DNA of 64,000 nt from Flaveria trinervia (Eukaryota; Streptophyta; Magnoliopsida; Asterales; Asteraceae). The notes beneath the pieces were generated by a model. It was not told where the DNA came from, did not search any database, and saw only the letters and a list, made by a program, of their open reading frames with translations. Positions within the stretch are counted from its first letter, which is position 1; each line of letters begins with the position of its first letter. This document shows positions 12,353 through 22,788 of this stretch, piece by piece. Made by a program: the position numbers and the translations under genes. Location: positions 76,317,533 through 76,381,532 of the forward strand of contig CM046444.1 in the NCBI GenBank assembly GCA_025506515.1. The letters run 5' to 3'.

Positions 12353-12357
12353 GAAGA
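12353..12357. other. target site flank of element 2 (left)
   Basis: The left flank is GAAGA (12353-12357) and the right flank is GAAGG (21963-21967): four of five bases match. This is consistent with an aged 5-bp target-site duplication and places the insertion inside the extra ORF of element D. Confidence 0.6.
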
Positions 12358-12453
12358 TGCTGGACCAAAAGAACCAATGAGCCAGATAAGAAAAACCATT
12401 AAGTCCCATAAGACATCACAACAACTGCTAAAGACTTGATCAGCTGTTTTACA

Positions 12454-12689
12454 AAGTCTGAAGATCAACAGCTGAAGACTAAAGTACTGAAGACTTCAAC
12501 AGCTGAAGACCAAAGTCTGAAGATCAACAGCTAAACACTAAAGTACTGAAGACTTCAACAGCTGAAGACCAAAGTCTGAAGATCAACAGCTGAAGACTAA
12601 AGTACTGAAGACTCCAACAGTTGAAGACCAAAGTCTGAAGATCAACATCCGAAGACTAAAGTATTGAAGATCAACAGCTGAAGTACAAA
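12454..12689 (+). repeat. 59-bp tandem array, four units, in 5' LTR
   Basis: The word aagtctgaagatcaac recurs at 12454, 12513, 12572 and 12631, exactly 59 bp apart. Each unit contains cttcaacagctgaag, a short inverted repeat around CAGCTG. The matching array in the 3' LTR has five units. Confidence 0.9.
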
Positions 12690-13006
12690 GACTGAAGACA
12701 ACATCTGAAGACATCAGCTCATACAATAACTGAAGTTCAAGAAGTCCAAGTACTGAAGCCTTCAGAGTTTGTCACAATAGCTGAAGAAGCATTCTTCAGT
12801 TGTTGTGATGGTTTCCTTTTAGTAGTTTTCTTTTCTATTACAGTACTTGTAAAATGACTGAAGAGCACGTTCTTCAGTCATTGTTGTTTCAGTAGTTTCT
12901 TTTCAGTAATTGTAGTGATAGTTAACACTTGGTATTTTTGTAAGAAGATGTCAGCTGTTTGGCATCTTCGGTAGTTGTGTTAACTTTCAGTAGTTAAATA
13001 ACAGTT

Positions 13007-13057
13007 AGATGTCACTGTCAAGTGACATCTGTTGACGTCAGCTTCCCTTATAAAAGG
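13007..13057 (+). promoter_or_regulatory. LTR core promoter: palindrome, TGACGTCA, TATA
   Basis: AGATGTCACT (13007-13016), a 4-bp spacer and AGTGACATCT (13021-13030) form a perfect 10-bp inverted repeat. TGACGTCA (13033-13040) is a classic plant bZIP (TGA/as-1-like) core. A TATA box, cttataaaagg, starts at 13048. In the 3' LTR the bZIP core reads TGACATCA and the TATA is reduced to cctttaaaagg (21764-21776). In element 1 the equivalent bzip-like core is GACGTCAC. Factor binding is inferred. Confidence 0.6.
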
Positions 13058-13267
13058 AAAGATGACCTAATCGTAACTACGTGGAAGCCAGCCGAAGCGT
13101 GTATTGAATGAATATATTCCTTTTGGCAGGAATTCTCTCTCTCTATAACAAACACTATTTCATTGATAAATTTCGTGTGTTCTTGTTTAAATTTGTTAAT
13201 TTGTGGGCTCATTCCTTTGCAAATCCAATCTAATTGATCAAACTAGATGCTGAGATCTTAACAAATG

Positions 13268-13282
13268 GTATGAGAGTTGCTC
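13268..13282 (+). other. primer binding site of element 2
   Basis: TGGTATGAGAGTTGC lies four bases after the LTR end. It resembles the usual initiator-tRNA-Met complement (TGGTATCAGAGC), with mismatches. Confidence 0.75.
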
Positions 13283-13384
13283 TTCATAGCAAATGTGTTA
13301 GTTTACCATCTGTTGGTGTGAACGGACCCAAAACCAAAAAGGTTTGGGTCTCAAAAACTAACTAATTTACTATGATTGTAGGGT

Positions 13385-16300
13385 TCTTCAGCATGCCACA
13401 GTAGCATCTAGTATGTTGATAGTGGAGGATCTATGCATATGACAGGGAACAACTCTCTTCTTCATGATTACTTCCAAGGAAAGTAGGGGTTTGTTTCTTT
13501 TGGCAATGATGCTAAGGGTTACATCATTGGCAAAGGCTTTGTCTCCAATGGGGAAATAAGGTTTGATGATGTTAACCATGTGGAGAATCTCAAGTACAAT
13601 CTCTTGAGTGTCAGTCAAATGTGTGATAAAGGTCATGTTACTCTTTTCACCAGTCAGAACTGCAGGGTTCTATCATCCAATGTTCTGAGTTTGATTGATA
13701 AGGTGTTGGATGATCACACTCTCCTGAGGGCCAACAGGACAGGAAGTGTGTATGCCTTAGATCTTTCCAAGAAAATAGATCTCAAAGGCCATCCTTGCCT
13801 ATTTTCCAAGGCTTCTCCTCAAGAATCTATTCTATGGCATAGAAGGCTGGGTCATGTGAATCTTAAAAACTTGAATGAGCTGATACATCATGGTTTAGTA
13901 AGGGGATTGCCTATGAAGGAGTTCAGATGTGAAGACAACTGCACTGCTTGTTTGAAAGGAAAACAACACAAAGTCTCATTCCCTCCTATTGAAGAACCTA
14001 AGTCCATTGCCTGCTTGCAATTAGTACACATGGATATCTTTGGTCCTGTGAGAGTAATGAGTATGACAAAGAGAAATACTGTCTGGTAATTATGGATGAA
14101 TACTCCAGATTTGTATGGACTTTTTTCTTACATTCAAAGGATGAGGCTGCTCAGACGATTATAAACTTTGTGTTGTATGTTGAGAAGCAGTATTCCCTAT
14201 GTGTCATGTGTAAAAGTGATAATGGAACAGAATTCAGAAACCATACACTTGATGATTTTTATCTCTCAAAGGGAATCAAAAGGCAGTTTAGCATCCCAAG
14301 GACTCCAGAACAAAATGGAGTAGTAGAGAGAAAGAACAAGACCCTAATTGAAGCTGCAAGGTCCATGTTGGCTGACTCTGGTTTTGCACTGACCTTTTGG
14401 GCTGAAGCTGTTAACACAGCTTGCTATGTGTAAAATAGAGCCTTAGTAAATTAGAGGTTGATGAAGACTCCATATGAAGTTCTACATCATTTGGCTCCTC
14501 TAATTTCATTTTTCATAGCCTTTGGGTGTCCTTGTTTCATTCTCAACACAAAGGATCAACTCCACAAATTTGATCCTAAGGTGGATGCAGGGTATTTTGT
14601 TGGTTATTCATCTACTTGCAAGGCATACAGAGTCTTCAACTGCAGAACAAAGATAGTTGAAGAGACTCTGCATGTGAAGTTTAATAAATCTCCAAAGGAC
14701 AAGATTCCACAAAACCCTGTGGAGTTATTTGATTTGGACATACTGCAATATGTTCCTTATCAGGCTTCAGCTGTTGCTCCTGTCAACAGTTCTCCACCTG
14801 GTGGTATTGATGATGATGATAATATCAATACTCACATATTCAAGTTTAGTGATCAACTACTTGAGTCCACTAAACTTGATGTTCCTGTAGCTTCAGCAGT
14901 TCCATCCACAACAAATGCTGATGAGATCTCTCATTCCTCTACATCTTTTGATTTGCCATCTCATTCTTGGTTTCAAGAGTCTGCATCACCATCTGCTGCT
15001 GCTGAAGGTCCTACAAACACTTGCACAGATCTCATTGTTTATCAAGAGATGAAGAATCACCCAATGTCTTAAATCATTGGTGATATCAATGCTAGAGTTT
15101 CAACAAGAAGTCAATTGTCCAATTTCTGCTTCTATGCTCTCTTCATTAGTTAGCAAGAGCCAAAGAACTATCACATTGCTTTAAGGGACAATGGATGGGT
15201 TGAAGCCATGCAGCTTGAGCTACTTCAGTTCAACAAGCAGCAAGTGTGGGAACTGGTTCCTCTACCCCTAGGTAAGTGTGCAATAGGCACTAAATGGGTG
15301 TTTAGGAATAAAACATATGAAAATGGGCTTATTGTTAAGAACAAGGCCAGACTGGTTGTTTAGGGGTTTGCACAGGAAGAAGGTATTGATTATGATGAAA
15401 CCTTTGCTCCTGTAGCCAGATTGGAGGCAATTAGATTGTTCTTAGTCTATGCTGTATTCCACAATCTTAAAGTTTTTCAAATGGATGTTAAAAGTGCATT
15501 TTTATATGGTAAAATAAAAGAAGAGGTTTATGTGTGTCAACCACCATGTTTTGAGGATAATAAACATCGAGATTGGGTTTACAAGCTTGATAAGGCTCTT
15601 TGTATGTTGAAACAAGCTCCTAGAGCCTGGTATGAGACATTATCAAATTTTCTTCTTCAAAATAATTTCACTAGAGGCTCCATAGATAAAACTTTGTTCA
15701 TTAAGAAGGTGGATCAGCATAAGGTACTTGTTCAAATTTATGTTGATGATATTATTTTTGCATCCTCTGATCCCTAGTTGTGTGATGATTTTACCAATTT
15801 AATGCAAAAGAAGTTTGAAATGAGTGCAATGGGAGAATTACAGTTCTTTCTAGGATTGCAAATCAAACAAAAGGCTGATGGGTCTTTCATTCATCAGTCT
15901 AAATATACAAATGATCTTTTGAATAAGTTTGATTTACAAAACTATAAGCCCTGTTCTACTCCCATGTGCCACACCACTCAACTTGATGCGGATGAGAAAG
16001 TTAAAGTCGTTGATGAAACACTTTACAGATGTATGATTGGGTCCTTGATGTACTTTACTACTTCTAGACCAGAAATCATGTTTGCAACTTGTGTTTGTGC
16101 TAGACTTCAGGCTGCTCCTAAAGAGTCTCATTTGATTGCAGTTAAGAGGATCTTTAGATATCTGCAAGGTACACAATCTCTAGGTTTATGGTATTCCACT
16201 GGACACTCTTGGAAATTAGTTGTTTTTTCTGATAGTGACTATGTAGGGTGTAAGTTAACCAGAAAGTCAACTTCTGGTGTATGTCAATTCCTAGGCAACT

Positions 16301-16682
16301 GTTTGATTTCTTGGCAGAGTAAGAAACAAACATCTGTTGCTACATCCACTACTGAAGCAGAGTACATTGCTGCTGCAAGTTGTACATCTCAGGTACTTGG
16401 CTTCAGAACCAACTTTTGGATTATGGCATTACAGAGACTAAGACTCCATTATTAATGGATAGTGCTTCAGCTCTTTGCATTGTCAAGAATCTTGTCCAGC
16501 ATTCTAGGACCAAACATATAGAGATCAGACACCATTTTATTAGGGACTGTTTTGAAAAAGGTCTGATTGATCCAAAGTTTGTGCCTAGTGCTGATGAGCT
16601 TGCAGACATTTTTACTAAGCCTTTGGATAGTTCAACATTCCAAAACCTAGTGTTAAGGCTTGGTATGCTGCAGCTAGAATAA
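13385..16682 (+). pseudogene. copia pol of element 2 (PR-IN-RT-RNase H)
   Basis: Domains in order are protease near 13400 (VDSGGSMHMTG; the preceding Trp codon is TAG at 13409), pre-integrase 13580-14000 (LWHRRLGHVN, CTACLKGKQH), integrase 14020-14700, RT 15200-15780 and RNase H 15990-16680. The integrase has all three catalytic positions: HMDIFGP, SDNGTEF and VVERKN. RT keeps YVDD (QIYVDDIIFAS). From 14092 to about 16400 it stays in one frame, broken by stops at 14431, 14452, 15070, 15151, 15361 and 15775. A 1-bp loss near 16398 shifts the RNase H tail. The stop is TAA at 16680-16682. It is the best-preserved pol in the window but not functional. Confidence 0.95.
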
Positions 16683-17345
16683 GTGACAAATACTGATGAT
16701 CTCAGTAAACAGGTACTGATGATCATTAGTGAACATCTCACAAATATGTACTGATTCTGTTAAAAGAAACTGATGCAGTTATAACTACTGATGTCAGTAA
16801 AAACAGATAAGTACTCATGTCCTATGAAATACGGAAAACAACTAAAAAGTCTGATGAGTAAGTGTTGAGGACAATATGAAACAGCTGAAAAGCTAAGAAT
16901 TGATGAAAACTATTGATGGGAAATTTCTTTTCAGTCGTTTACAACTGCTATTTCATCTTAAACAACTGAAGCAAAACCAATGTCTTCAGTAGTTTCACAA
17001 CTACCGACGACTAACACCAAGTCTTCAGTCGTTTACAACAACTGATGACAAAACCAATGTCTTCAGTAGTTTCACAACTACTGATGACTAACACCAAGTC
17101 TTCAGTCGTTTACAACAACTGATGACAAAACCATGTCTTCAGTAGTTTCACAACTACTGATGACTAACACCAAGTCCTCAGTTGTTTCCAACATCTGAAG
17201 CCAAAACCATGGTTTTTAGTAGTTTTATAACTGCTGATTGCTAAAACCAAGATTTCAGTTGTTTCAACCTCTGAAGGTTAATACCATGTCATCAGTCGTT
17301 TAAAACTACTGATGATTAAAACCAAACCCTTAAGTTGTTTTATAA
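16683..17345 (+). repeat. hairpin array between pol and extra ORF (element 2)
   Basis: No ORF is seen. In 16982-17210 a unit of 76-77 bp repeats (gtcttcagtag starts at 16982, 17059 and 17135). Each unit contains one perfect hairpin, CAGTAGTTTCACAACTACTG or a near copy, and one imperfect one (cagtcgtttacaacaactg). Looser copies flank this core. The same words occur in the LTR U3. Confidence 0.88.
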
Positions 17346-17354
17346 CCCATACCC

Positions 17355-17362
17355 TATAAATA
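17355..17362 (+). promoter_or_regulatory. TATA-like box upstream of extra ORF (element 2)
   Basis: TATAAATA in context ccctataaatacg lies 77 bp before the ATG at 17439. Position, flanks and leader style match element 1 (4029-4036). It is probably an internal promoter, unproven. Confidence 0.6.
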
Positions 17363-17438
17363 CGTAATCCTACAGAGCTTCATTATCTCAAATCTAACGT
17401 TCAAAAACTCCGAACCTTCTCTCAAATTAAAGGCGACC

Positions 17439-20400
17439 ATGCAGCTTAAACCAAGACACAACTGTGTTGCCTACCTTACCAAATCACTCTTCTGGACGAA
17501 GTTTGATTCTGCCATTGATCTAATGGTCCATTCTCCATACAAAACGGCCTTCCTTATCAATCCTACCATTTATGATGAATCCCTAAATCAGTTCTGGACA
17601 AATGTTACCCTTACCACTGGGGAGAATGACACCGAGTCTCTCCAGTCGTTCGTCAACTACCGTAAGGTGGTCATCACTCCGGAAATCCTTTGCCAAATCC
17701 TACAACTGGATGATGCCACCTTCCCCACTGGATATTCAAAGGGCACCACTGATCTATCCTTTGCCAACCATGGATACCAGGGTAACCTCAGCGCTTCTAC
17801 CATCCTAAAGAAGCATTTCCATGATGCGGAACGCCTTATTTTTCATATGGTGAATGTCTGCCTAGCCCCTAAGACTTCTTCTTGGGATCAAATGTCAACC
17901 AGGTGGCAGTAGGTATTCTTTTCTATCCTTGACCAACAAAACTTAAATTTTTCTGCAATAATATTTCTTGAACTTAAGGATATGGCCTCAAAACCTATTG
18001 CTAACCGATGGATATCATATCCGCGGTTCATAATGGCCATTATAGAGAACGAGCTGAAAGTTGAGGGACTTGTTGGCCTTGGAGTCCCTGCCATGGCTGT
18101 ATTGCCTGAGGTATACTCCAGGCACAACTCAGACCAGTAACTCAAACAGGCTGCCAAGTTGCGAAAACCCACACAGCTGCAACCCACAGCCACCACCTCC
18201 AAATCCAAAGTCCCCACCAAACCCAAACACAAGTATCCCAAAACGGCTACTCAGGGAAATGAGTCCCCTGAGGATGTCCCTGCAACACAAACGCCGGATA
18301 TATCTACTGGCCATAATCCCCCAGTAGATACAAGTACTCAACCAACCTCAACCGCTCAGGCTTCCTCTCAACAGGAGCCTGCAGTAACCATATTCGGGGC
18401 ACCTATACATCTGGAACCTTCCTCATTTGAGGAGGTTGCCGTTGAAACACACCACTCTCCCCGGGTGCATACTTCTTCTACACCATCTCCCACTGCAACC
18501 GCCCCCCAAAGTCCTACCATAATAGTTGCAAAAGTGCTGAGTCAGTTGCATTCCTCACCCCCTCCCCAGAAACCAATTAATACTGGGAACACCTCAACCA
18601 TTAAAGGGGAGGATCAAAATGCTTCTGATAATCCACAGCACAGGGGTTACATTGTTCCATCTCCAAGTGTAGAAACAGATATTAGAACATCTGGTGAGGC
18701 TGCCACGTCTCCTACTTCAGCATATGATCAGGATGCAGTTGGTAACATCCATAAGACCTCACCAGAGGCAACTGCTATGAAGGACATAGTCCTGATGCAG
18801 GAAGTCCCCAGTACCAAGAACAAGGGGCACATGCTGATACTGATCTACACTCAGAGCATGTACATCTTGATTCTATCAGGAGGTCAAGTGATTCAGCAAA
18901 CACTAATGATGACCTGGGCTTCTTCTATGATGTTTTAGCCCAAAATACCATCCTAGAGAATGAGGTAAGCAGACTCAACGGGCTCATTGCCAAAATATCT
19001 CAGGATCTAAGTCCATCTGCCCCAATACACCAAGAGATGGAACCTTCCTCTAAAGGTCTCTTATACACATAGCCACTCCAAAACACTCAGCCACCTGCCT
19101 CTACTTCTGGCACTATCTCTCAAGGATAGAACCCCCGAGCAAATAGCTGCTATCTTTCAAAAGTTCTTACCTCTCATCACACCAATTATCACTGATATAG
19201 TGATTAAAACCCTTGATGAGAGGTTTCCCTCTGTAATCCAACCCTTGATAGAGGAAGTTGTGAGCAAAAGGCTTTTTGACAATCAAACCCTTGCAACCAA
19301 TGCAACCAAAAAGGGGGAGATTCAGTCAGTGAAAGCAAAACAAAACAGGATTGAAGATCGGAAAGAGAAAGAAAAAGAGACAGAAGTGGAAAATGAGAAG
19401 GAGTTGGGTGTAAAGACTGAGAAGGAGCAGGAGAAGGAAGCTGAAATGGAGAAACTGACTGAAAGTACTAAAGACTTTCATGTCACATACAAGAAAAGGA
19501 AGAGTGGAAAGAAGGAGAAGGAGTTGGAGAAAATGGTGAAGGAGGCTGATGCCCAACACAGCCGATCAATGGATAACATCATTGATCAGCTGTTTAGGCA
19601 AGGTCATGACACTAAAAAACTTGACTCATAAATTAGAGGATTGGAGATTGAAGAAATCCAAGCAAGATGGTCAAGTTACAGTGTGTTGGAAAGGGAAAGG
19701 CTGGAAATCATGATCAGGTTCATAGCTAAGTATCTTGGAAGATCATTGATTGAAATCAAGTCATGGTCCAGGGACAGCATCTTGGCAATAACCACCAAGA
19801 TCTGTTCATCTGAAGTATATACCAAAGGGCTGGTCATTGAAGCCTTGAATGAAGTTGGTGCTGGGAGCAGGACTGAACTGGTCAAACAATCTAAAGCCTC
19901 ACTTACATCCAAAATGCTAGAACAGCCTGTCAAAATTCCCACACCAAAACCACCACAACCACAACCACTAAACCAATTCCCTTACCCACAAAACCAATAG
20001 CCGATGATGTACCCCAGAAGAGGAAGAGAAGGGTACTGAGGCTAGAAGAGGAAGAAGAAGATAATGGTGAAGATAAGACAGGCTGCCAATCTCAGCTGTT
20101 ATACAGTTGCCTAAGGCCATAAGTCCCCCTCCAACAATTACCCCCTAATCTCAAAGGCAAATTGTGAAAGTGAAGTTAGAAGAAGAAGAGCTTCACAAAC
20201 GACATGATGAGGAACTGTTGAGAAGAGTCGACAAAGCATATGCTGCCACGTCTTCAATCATCAATATGAAGAAACATGTTCAGAGATTATACACTCTCAG
20301 ACATACCTTTCAATATCAAAAAGAGAGAGTGAGGATTTGGCCTGATCCCAGGGTGTCTAATAGGATTCAAAAGAAAAAAATTCCACAGAGATACATTGGC

Positions 20401-20799
20401 CAAGTAAAGAAGATTGTAGATGAAATGATCTCACTGGCCTTTGTAGTATCACCTTGGGAGATCCTAGATGACTTCAAGAAAGCCTATAAAGCTAAACTAA
20501 CCCCACAAAAGATGCTGGAGAATAAAGTGGTTAAAAAGGGGTTAGTGTATAGGAGGCTTGAGGAAGTTAGAAAGAATGAGCTCCAGTTGTTCTTAGAGGG
20601 TATTCACCCAGATGAATTCGCATATAGAGTCATAACAACTGTGGAACTAAAAAATGGGAAGCAGGTCAAATACCTCTCTGAGTATTATGGGCCAGAGTCA
20701 CTCTTTGAAGGGGAAGTAGAAGAGCTTACCATGGAGGAACAAGTAATCTTTCTTGAGGCCTATACAAGGGAGTCTTACAGACTTATAGTTGGGAAGTAG
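17439..20799 (+). pseudogene. extra ORF downstream of copia pol (element 2 copy)
   Basis: The ATG at 17439 opens MQLKPRHNCVAYLTKSLFW. The ORF would span about 1,120 residues and is largely in one frame to 20000. It shows an N-terminal domain of about 200 residues (INPTIYDESLNQFW, VVITPEILCQILQLDD, APKTSSWDQM, WISYPRFIMAII), then a Pro/Thr/Ser-rich stretch (18160-18660). A Lys/Glu-rich stretch (19330-19560), a middle domain (19560-19960) and a C-terminal domain of about 210 residues (20164-20799; RLYTLRHTFQYQKERVRIWPD, HPDEFAYR, EYYGPESLFEG) follow. Stops at 17910, 18138 and 18936, and shifts near 18840-19200 and 20000-20160, break it. No enzyme motif, signal peptide or membrane helix is visible. 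From memory, similar N-terminal segments behind copia pol are common in Asteraceae and sometimes carry misleading automatic names; the function is unknown. Confidence 0.85.
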
Positions 20800-21005
20800 A
20801 TCTCATGGATAGGGTAACAGGTCTGTGTCCAGTTCCCCAAGACAGAGTTCCAATCCATCCTTTGTCAAACAGATCATTGAGACTTCTTCCCAGGCCTGTG
20901 CTTACAAGGGTCACTTCTGAGCTGATCTAGAAGACAAAAAGACCAATCTTTCTGCCATAATAAGTGGGATATCATCAATAAGCTTAAAGGTTTTGGCTGC
21001 ATTGG

Positions 21006-21018
21006 TTTAGGGGGAGTT
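21006..21018 (+). other. polypurine tract of element 2
   Basis: The tract tttagggggagtt lies directly before the 3' LTR start TGTTGG at 21019 and is identical to that of element 1. Confidence 0.88.
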
Positions 21019-21962
21019 TGTTGGACCAAAAGAATCAATGAGCCAAATTACAAAAACCTTTAAGTCCCACAAGACATCACAACAATTGCTGAAGACTTGA
21101 TCAGCTGTTTGACAAAGTCTGAAGATCAACAGCTGAAGACTAAAGTACTGAAGACTTCAACAGCTGAAGACCAAAGTTTGAAGATCAACAGCGGAAGACT
21201 AAAGTACTGAAGACTTCAACAGCTGAAGACCAAAGTCTAAAGATCAATAGCTGAAGACTAAAGTACTGAAGACTTCAACAGCTGAAGACCAAAGTCTGAA
21301 GATTAATAGCTGAAGACTAAAGTACTAAAGACTTCAACAGCTGAAGACCAAAGTCTGAAGATCAACAGCTGAAGACTAAAGTACTGAAGATCAATAGCTA
21401 AAGTACAAAGACTGAAGACAACATCTAAAGACATCAGCTGATGACAACAACTGAAGTTCAAGAAGTCCAAGTACTAAAGCCTTGAGAGTTTGTTACAACA
21501 GCTGAAGAAGCATTCTTCAGTTGTTGTGATGGTTTCCTTTCGGTAGTTTTCTTTTCTATGGCAGTTCTTGTAAAATGACTGAAGAGCATGTTCTTCAGTC
21601 GTTGTTGTTTCAGTAGTTTCTTTGCAGTAGTTGTAGGGATAGTTAACACTGGTATTTTTGTAAGAAGAGTCAGCTGTTTGAGATCTTCAGTAGTTGTGTT
21701 AACTTTCATTAGTTAAATAACAGTTAGATGTCACTGTCAAGTGACATCAGCTGACATCAACTTCCCTTTAAAAGGAAAGATGACCTAATTGTAACTGCGT
21801 GGAAGCCAGCCGAAGCGTGTATTGAATGAATATATATTCCTTTTGGCAGAAATTCCCTCTCTCTATAAATTTCGTGTGTTCTTGTTTAAATTTGTTAATT
21901 CGTTGGCTCATTCCATTGTAAATCCAATCTAATTGATCAAACTAGATGCTGAGATCTTAACA
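21019..21962 (+). repeat. 3' LTR of element 2
   Basis: The LTR is 944 bp, TGTTGGACC...CTTAACA. It differs in length from the 5' LTR mainly by one extra 59-bp unit and a deletion of about 21 bp near 21865, beside the ctctctctataa run (906 + 59 - 21 = 944). The TATA and TGACGTCA sites of the 5' LTR are altered here. Confidence 0.93.
21115..21409 (+). repeat. 59-bp tandem array, five units, in 3' LTR
   Basis: Unit starts are at 21115, 21174, 21233, 21292 and 21351, each exactly 59 bp apart, with the same unit as in the 5' LTR. Scattered point changes distinguish the units. Confidence 0.92.
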
Positions 21963-21967
21963 GAAGG

Positions 21968-22788
21968 TGATGGTCGCTTAGAGTTAGTGGATGAACTTTC
22001 TTGAACTTATTCCCATATCAATTCTTGAGGAATGTTTGCATTTGCATCTACCACATGATCAAACATTGCCATTCTCCTCCTTCATACTTTCCGTTTATCT
22101 TATTTATAACATATCTCCCTCGGTGTGCTTGATCAAACACATCCACATGTATAGCAGTCCCAGGTAGATCAACATTGTTGATCAGTTGCAGAAACCTTGG
22201 AACCATGTACATCTTGTCAGCCTTTTGCACTTTGATGTGGTCACGTAAACAATTGAAGATGTACTAGAAGTAGTTGTATGTTCTTCCCTCAAAGATACCA
22301 ATAATACCCAAAGAAATATGCCTTGAAAATCTGTCATGTCCAGATTTCCTTTTAGTGATGCACATAAGATAAGTGTGACAGAGAAATCTGTAAGGCTTGC
22401 ACAGTCTTCCTTTCTTGATTTCTCACTTCTCTAAGTCAACATCATATCCCATTAGTTTGAACTCTCTCTCAATGTATTCATTTTCAAACACATCAGGGTG
22501 ACGAGCTTCTAGATCTCCAAACTCTAGAACCTTTCTTATTGTCTGCACATTCATCCTCAGACTTTGATTCCTCACTTCCGCCACGATAGCTTCTCCATCT
22601 TCTTGTATTCGTGCGGAGTTCCAGAAGTCAGTAATGTGCGATTGATGTTTGACTATCTCTGCTGACAAGGCATAAAACATCTTCGATCTTCATAGATATC
22701 GTATAATGTATTGACATCATTCTGAAACATGGTCATCAGGGCTTAAGAAATCACACACATTGTGCTCTTTTGAAAATCGAGTAGCCAT
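21968..22788 (-). pseudogene. extra ORF of element D, N-terminal part
   Basis: The likely start is ATG at 22788 (MATRFSKEHNVCDFLSPDDH), then a shift. The open pieces 22680-22423 and 22230-22048 contain HITDFWNSARIQEDGEAI, NVQTIRKVLEFGD, then KMYMVPRFLQLINNVD. Block order and spacing (xxFW, then IRKVL..GD, then YxxPRFLQ) parallel the N-terminal domain of the element 1 and 2 ORFs (QFW, ILCQILQLDD, YPRF), so I take it as a distant relative of the same accessory protein. It is cut at 21963 by element 2 and continues at 12357. Stops and shifts make it non-functional. Confidence 0.65.

Larger units (their letters stand above)
12358..13263 (+). repeat. 5' LTR of element 2
   Basis: The LTR is 906 bp, TGCTGGACC...CTTAACA. 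The start carries a T-to-C change against TGTTGG in the other copies. U3 contains four 59-bp tandem units, then hairpin words (actgaagagcacgttcttcagt), a perfect 10-bp palindrome, TGACGTCA and a TATA box. Confidence 0.92.
12358..21962 (+). mobile_element. copia element 2: both LTRs, gag deleted, extra ORF present
   Basis: The element is 9,605 bp with TG...CA LTRs at 12358-13263 and 21019-21962, a PBS at 13268 and a PPT at 21006. Between PBS and protease only about 130 bp remain, so gag is absent, unlike a full copia element. The pol block is followed by a hairpin spacer, a TATA box and a 3.4-kb extra ORF. Premature stops, frameshifts and LTR differences show it is dead. Imperfect 5-bp flanks (GAAGA/GAAGG) support insertion as one unit into element D. 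It may have moved with proteins supplied by complete relatives, or gag may have been lost after insertion. Confidence 0.93.

Noticed and set aside
13340..13382. Conserved intron between gag linker and protease in elements 1 and 2
   Set aside because: Both have a pyrimidine-rich run ending in AG before the protease, but no convincing donor site is seen upstream.
17439..20799. Envelope gene
   Set aside because: No signal peptide, transmembrane helix or cysteine pattern is visible, so env is only a positional guess.
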